From NCBI GenBank assembly GCA_022419385.1, contig JAJUBI010000001.1, positions 4,588,001 through 4,652,000 on the forward strand: 64,000 nucleotides of DNA, in the 5' to 3' direction. Shown here piece by piece: positions 59,799 to 64,000 of this stretch (within the stretch, counting starts at the first letter, position 1; every line of letters starts with the position of its first letter). Position numbers and translations under genes: made by a program. A model generated the notes under the pieces. It had not been told where the DNA came from. It ran no database searches and was given only the letters and a program-made list of their open reading frames with translations. Source of the stretch: Paraconiothyrium sp. Pb-2020. Its lineage: Eukaryota; Ascomycota; Dothideomycetes; Pleosporales; Didymosphaeriaceae.

Positions 59799-61321
59799 TT
59801 AGATCTGCTGCGCGTCAGCGAATGCTCCGCTCATCTTTCCATGCTCACGTGGTAAACTCACCAGCTTCAGCGCCGCGCGATGCACGCTCTTGGTGAAATT
59901 CAGCATCGCTCTGGATTTCATGTTTCCCCGCTGGAGTCTGCGATACGCCTCCTGCACATGCCCAGGCTGCACTGGCTCCCTAGCCTCCTCCGGTGGATCG
60001 AAGAGACCCCTTTCCCTCTTCCTCTTCAGCCGGTTTGCTTCGGCGCCGCCCCCACTGCTCTTCTTGTACAAATCTTCAGCTTCCTTGACCCTCAACGCCT
60101 CTTCTGTGAGCGTCCGAACGATCTCAAACGTCAAGAAACCAAGGATATCAATGATGTCGTCGCTTGGTTTCGAATCCGTGATCAAACCAAAGCCAGCCCA
60201 CTCTTTGAAACGCTTGCCCTTCCGGTAAGTGAAGGATGCCTGTCGGCAGTCGGACCAGTGGACGTATTCTTCTCTAGTCATGTTCTTGGTACGCTCGTCG
60301 GCGTTCTTGAGACGTTGCAGGGTCGCGTAGTTCATCTCTTCCTCTTCCTCGTCTTCGACATCGTCCATCAAGGGTGGGTTCTCTGCGAAGAAGGATTGCA
60401 CGTCCCATACCAGGTCGACCTTTGCGCGCTTCGCCTTCTTTCCCGCATCGCCTGGCGCAGCAGGTCCTGCTCCAACGACTCCAGCAGCGAGGTCTGCGTC
60501 TCCTGCTGCGACGTCCGCACCTGCGTCGCCACCTTTATCGTCACTGTCTTTGACGGAGCGGCGAACATCCTTCCACTGTAAGAAATGCCGCAGGCGGGAA
60601 ATCTTGGCGCGGTCATGCCGGATGAGCATGAAGAGATCGTCTGTACCTATCGACTTGGAGCCGCGGCGGGTGGCGAGAATTGTACATTCGCGGAGCATGT
60701 GCTGGACTTGGTCTTGGACAATTGATTCTATAAGAGTCGTGGTCTCAGGAGAAGGCTCACCGGTCTCCCCGGAGACGAACATCATCTGGACAAAAGTTGT
60801 TAGGGAGTAGCTGTGGGCGTTGAGGATTGGGAGGGGGTAAATATCAAGGATGAACGTTGTCGTGGAGTGTAGTGGGTGCATGGGGGATGAGGGGACTGCG
60901 CGAGGATTTAGTCGAACTAAAGAAAGGTGCATAGTGTGACGCAAGAGAGAGAAACAGAAAGAGAGGGAGAGCGACAGAGAGAGAGAGAGAGGGTATGTGT
61001 GTGTCGGGTGGACGTGAATGTGTGTCGAAAGTGATCGAGATGGAAGATTGGAAGTTACTGTTGCTCCGACATAGTGCCACGGTGAAAGTGTGACTACAGA
61101 CTTCAGAACATAGTGAAAGCTTCTTTGATGTGCAGGCTTCTGCATTATGCCATAAGACTCGACGTGACAGACCATATGCAGCAACCAGCCGCCATTCAGG
61201 GAATGGGTATAGCAAGTATATGTGAGGACAAGATGAACCAGGAGAGAATGATGTACAGTGAGGAATAACCTACCTGCTGGATCTCGGTCCGGTACTTGGC
61301 CATCTTGTCCTTGTCTGACAT
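59799..61321 (-). CDS. SPT3: SAGA complex subunit Spt3
   Basis: Three exons: 61274-61321, 59862-60785, 59799-59804; 325 aa (yeast 337). MSDKDKMAKYRTEIQQ joins over a 488-nt intron to MMFVSGETGEPSPETT, exactly the N-terminal histone-fold start of Spt3. DLFMLIRHDRAKISRLR and WKDVRRSVKD complete the first fold. The second lies in the C-terminal part (DIIDILGFLTFEIVRTLTEEAL). Between them is an Ala/Gly/Asp-rich linker and an acidic EDEEEEE run. Spt3 helps deliver TBP to promoters. The last exon is two codons (Ile, stop) after a 57-nt stop-free intron with donor GTGAGT and branch-like GCTGAC; retention would instead give a 19-residue-longer tail. Confidence 0.93.
60944..61004. repeat. GA-rich simple repeat inside SPT3 intron 1
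   Basis: Imperfect (GA)n tract on plus, hence (CT)n on the coding strand, followed by a short GT run. It lies within the unusually long first intron of SPT3. Confidence 0.85.
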
Positions 61322-61626
61322 GGTGACCTAGTCTTACGGGGTGCGCGCTGCTATCGTGACTAAATGTGGAATGCAACGGGAAGTGGGTTCACAAGGCCGC
61401 TCTTGAATGTAGCAATGGTGGAAGGGTGGTGTGGAGGCGTAAGGGGATTTGTGAGTGCCTGCGCGCGCTGTCGTGACGGGCTGTCCTCGGAACGAACGAA
61501 AGAGATGCGCGCTTGGCTCAGCCCTACACTTATGCGACGTGCAAGCCCCGCCTGAATTTTGCGACCACCCCACCAAGAGACTGTTGGAAAGCTTGCACCT
61601 GCAATTGCACCACACCACACGTCACT
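61322..61626. promoter_or_regulatory. Divergent SPT3/DPH5 promoter
   Basis: 305 bp between the two start codons must serve both genes. No clear TATA box. Confidence 0.6.
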
Positions 61627-62590
61627 ATGCTGTACCTCGTGGGTCTCGGGCTTGCCGATGAGAAGGATATCACAGTTAGGGGCCTTGAAGTTGTCAAGAA
61701 GGCGGAGCGTATCTATCTCGAGGCCTACACAGCCATACTGCTCGTTGAGAAGGATACGCTGGTGAGTCTTCACTCACAATTACAAGTCAGCTTAGCTAAT
61801 TTACACGGCAGTAGGAAGCTTTTTATGGCCGTGAAGTCATCATAGCCGACCGCGAGATGGTCGAGTCATCTAGCGACGACATCCTCAAAGACGCAGACAA
61901 GGTCGACGTTGCATTCCTCGTAGTGGGCGACCCGTTCGGGTACATACACACTATACACTTTCCCTTGTTATCGCTTACACACGGTACAGAGCAACAACAC
62001 ATACCGACCTTGTCCTCCGGGCCCGCGAACTCTCCATCCCCACGCGCTCCATCCCGAATGCCAGTATCCTCACCTCCATCGGTACAACCGGCCTCCAGCT
62101 CTATAATTTTGGCCAAACTGTATCCATGGTCTTTTTCCTGGACAATTGGAAGCCTGCCTCCTTCTATGATCGCATCCGGGAAAACGCCTCCATTGGTCTG
62201 CACACCCTCGTCCTACTCGATATCAAGGTTAAGGAGCAATCGCTCGAGAATTTGGCCCGCGGACGCAAGATCTACGAACCCCCGCGGTACATGACGGTTG
62301 CCCAGTGCGCACAGCAGATGCTGGAGATTGAAGAGGACGTTAAGAAGGAAGGCGTTTATTCGAAAGAGAGTTTGGCTGTGGGCGTTGCGAGGGTTGGCGC
62401 AGAAGATCAAAAGATCGTGGCGGGCACGTTGGAAGAACTGTGCGATACCGACTTGGGCAAGCCATTGCATAGTCTGGTCTTGCTCGGGCGGAGGACTCAC
62501 GACTTGGAGAGGGAATTCCTAGAGGAGTTTGCCGTGAACAAGGAGACGTTTGGGCGGGTGTGGAAAAGAGATTACGAAGGGAAGGCATGA
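61627..62590 (+). CDS. DPH5: Diphthine methyl ester synthase
   Basis: Three exons, 61627-61761, 61815-61939 and 61990-62590; 286 aa (yeast 300). It methylates the modified His of elongation factor 2 with S-adenosylmethionine during diphthamide synthesis. MLYLVGLGLADEKDITVRGL, VVGDPFGATTHTDLVLRA (rebuilt across intron 2), IPNASILTSIGTTGLQLYNFG, FFLDNWKPASFYDRI and LDIKVKEQSLENL are typical of the tetrapyrrole-methylase-fold enzyme. Introns are 53 and 50 nt. It is head to head with SPT3. Confidence 0.96.
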
Positions 62591-63645
62591 GCGTTGATGC
62601 ACCAGCGTTTGCTTGATAGAGGCTTGAGAACTGGCTGATGGGCTAAGATATGAACAGATGTCTGGTCTACCCATGCATTGTCAAAGGTTGGATGGCTTGC
62701 CCCTATGCCGCTCTCTTGTCTCGAGACCAACATCTGGGCCGGTACTCAAACGAGTCTTGACCCTAGACCATTTGGATCAAGCACTGTATGACTGCGATGC
62801 TTTTCTGGTCTTTCTGCATCCCTCTCAATTGTAGATAGACCCACGGAAGCGCTAGCCCCTCACTGCCGATCGCACCCCACAATATGCTTCGATCCGCAAG
62901 CAGGCAGGCCGACAGCTGAACTCTGTTGAGACGCACCCAACAGACGCACTGCAACCTTTGCAGATCTGTGATGTTGTTGTGGCCATGAGAGAAGTATTTT
63001 CGCCAAAGTGCCTGCGTCGAGCAAGGTAGGGTGACTGGACGTCAGGATGATGAAAGGGTGACCGATATGTTGCGTGAGAGTTGCGCCTAGCAACAGCAGT
63101 CGCGGGTGGCGTTGCCGAGAAGCGACAAAGGCAACGGCGCGATGTGCAACGTCTACCTACCCTTGTACGAGTAAGCGTAAGCGGGTTCTTGGTGGAGAAT
63201 GGTGGCTAGGGCCCCACTACCTTCTACGGCTGGGATTTTTGGATGCCGCAAGTATGAAATCACTGGTCGGTCTAGAACAGTGAACCCATGGGGGACATGC
63301 AGAACAAGAGATGGTAAGAATATTCATACTTGATGAGGCTGACCACAAACGGTGCCCAGCGCATACACTACGCCTTCTACATATTGCATGTATGCTGTGG
63401 GTATCATGATGGGTGTCTCTGATTGAGCACTTCGTAATCAGCGTGAACACCATGCGCCGACGTCCTTCCACGCAACTCCGTAGCAATGAGACATAAACAC
63501 ACTAAATTACATGGTCGTGACACTTCGTAAAACACCAGTATACAAATCGTACATGCCGGATGTACGGCCAAATTGCCTGAATCAGCCAACGCGGACGTCT
63601 GCAGTGTCCTGCATAAGTGGGAAGATGGTGGGGGGAGAGATTGAT
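62591..63645. other. Intergenic region between convergent genes
   Basis: 1.06 kb; only short open frames without features. Presumably 3' flanks of DPH5 and of the partial gene at the window end. Confidence 0.5.
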
Positions 63646-64000
63646 TCAAGCCCAGGTTTTGCTCAGGGTGATGCCCATGTCGAGATGTTCAGCGATGGAT
63701 GAAGCAAACTCTCGGCCCGAGGCCGAGCCGCTTGAACGTCGACGTCGTTGGCGTCGTATTTGCTGCTCCGCGTCCATGAGGCGCTCTTGGATCCACTGAC
63801 GATACTTCTCGTCGCTTCGCACAGAGTCCGTGTTGAGAATCTCGGTGAGGGTAGCCTTGATGTCCTTGTTGATCTCGAAGAGCTTGTGGGCATCTTCAGG
63901 ATCCGAAATGCTATGCCGGTGTGCCGTGTTCGAATGCTGTACCGGGATAGGGTTTGAAGTGAATTCCGGCTCGGGCGACCATGTCGAAGAGAAAGAAGTT
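63646..64000 (-). CDS. 3' part of an unidentified gene, runs off the window
   Basis: One frame is open on minus from the window edge to a TGA at 63648-63646, giving at least 117 C-terminal residues. The start is SFSSTWSPEPEFTSNP, then a charged helical stretch DAHKLFEINKDIKATLTEIL with YRQWIQERLMDAEQQIRRQR, an Arg/Ser-rich run, and AEHLDMGITLSKTWA at the end. No family recognised. Two other frames in the same DNA are interrupted or lack sensible composition. The start codon and most of the gene lie outside the window. Confidence 0.6.
   Translation of the reverse strand, partial: TSFSSTWSPEPEFTSNPIPVQHSNTAHRHSISDPEDAHKLFEINKDIKATLTEILNTDSVRSDEKYRQWIQERLMDAEQQIRRQRRRRSSGSASGREFASSIAEHLDMGITLSKTWA

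Overview
The window is nuclear DNA of a filamentous ascomycete (Pezizomycotina). A dothideomycete is my guess from the AT-rich repeat block beside compact gene-rich DNA, but I cannot prove the class. Evidence for a filamentous fungus: genes on both strands are interrupted by short introns (mostly 45-75 nt, with CTAAC/CTGAC-like branch points), there is a head-to-head H4/H3 histone pair, and the left end is a retrotransposon block almost free of CpA/TpG, the footprint of repeat-induced point mutation (RIP).

Layout. 1-7346: RIP-degraded Ty3/gypsy-type LTR retrotransposon DNA. One complete element (876-7346, coding strand minus) shares its left LTR with a second element that runs off the window, so the arrangement is tandem. 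7347-7560: flank that looks partly RIP-affected. 7640-24435: DUF1826-like protein, Ras2/RasB GTPase, propionyl/acetyl-CoA synthetase-like enzyme with a C-terminal peroxisomal signal, type II haloacid dehalogenase, histones H4 and H3, AhpC/TSA-type thioredoxin-fold protein, an exonuclease V (EXO5) whose frame is broken twice, and a secreted GH43 arabinan-active glycosidase. 24743-35865: RED-like splicing factor, proteasome beta5 (PRE2), a His-rich small protein, a large KDM2/JHD1-type histone demethylase, and SF3b p14. 37062-50442: phosphoketolase and hexokinase head to head, a 2H phosphoesterase, SEC18/NSF, and KXD1. 52622-64000: a conserved uncharacterised fungal protein, an aromatic-acid-exporter/BRE4-like membrane protein, ribosomal protein L19, SPT3 (SAGA), DPH5 (diphthamide synthesis), and the 3' part of an unidentified gene.

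How it fits together. Most genes are single-copy housekeeping genes (chromatin, splicing, proteasome, translation, vesicle traffic) without evident clustering by function. The nearest thing to a theme is carbon flux: hexokinase and phosphoketolase are divergently arranged over one 1.38 kb promoter region, and an acyl-CoA synthetase lies elsewhere in the window. Exon models were built by hand from frame continuity, splice signals and family knowledge; for every multi-exon gene except EXO5 the summed exon length is a multiple of three. Oddities worth attention: two probable GC-AG introns with the same GCAAGT donor, an RPL19 start codon split by an intron, stop-free introns of 3n length in SPT3, PRE2 and the CoA synthetase, a 16-nt microexon, the doubly frameshifted EXO5, and paired Cys-rich basic motifs in the demethylase. 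I found no CRISPR array, rRNA, convincing tRNA, or obviously new multi-gene system.
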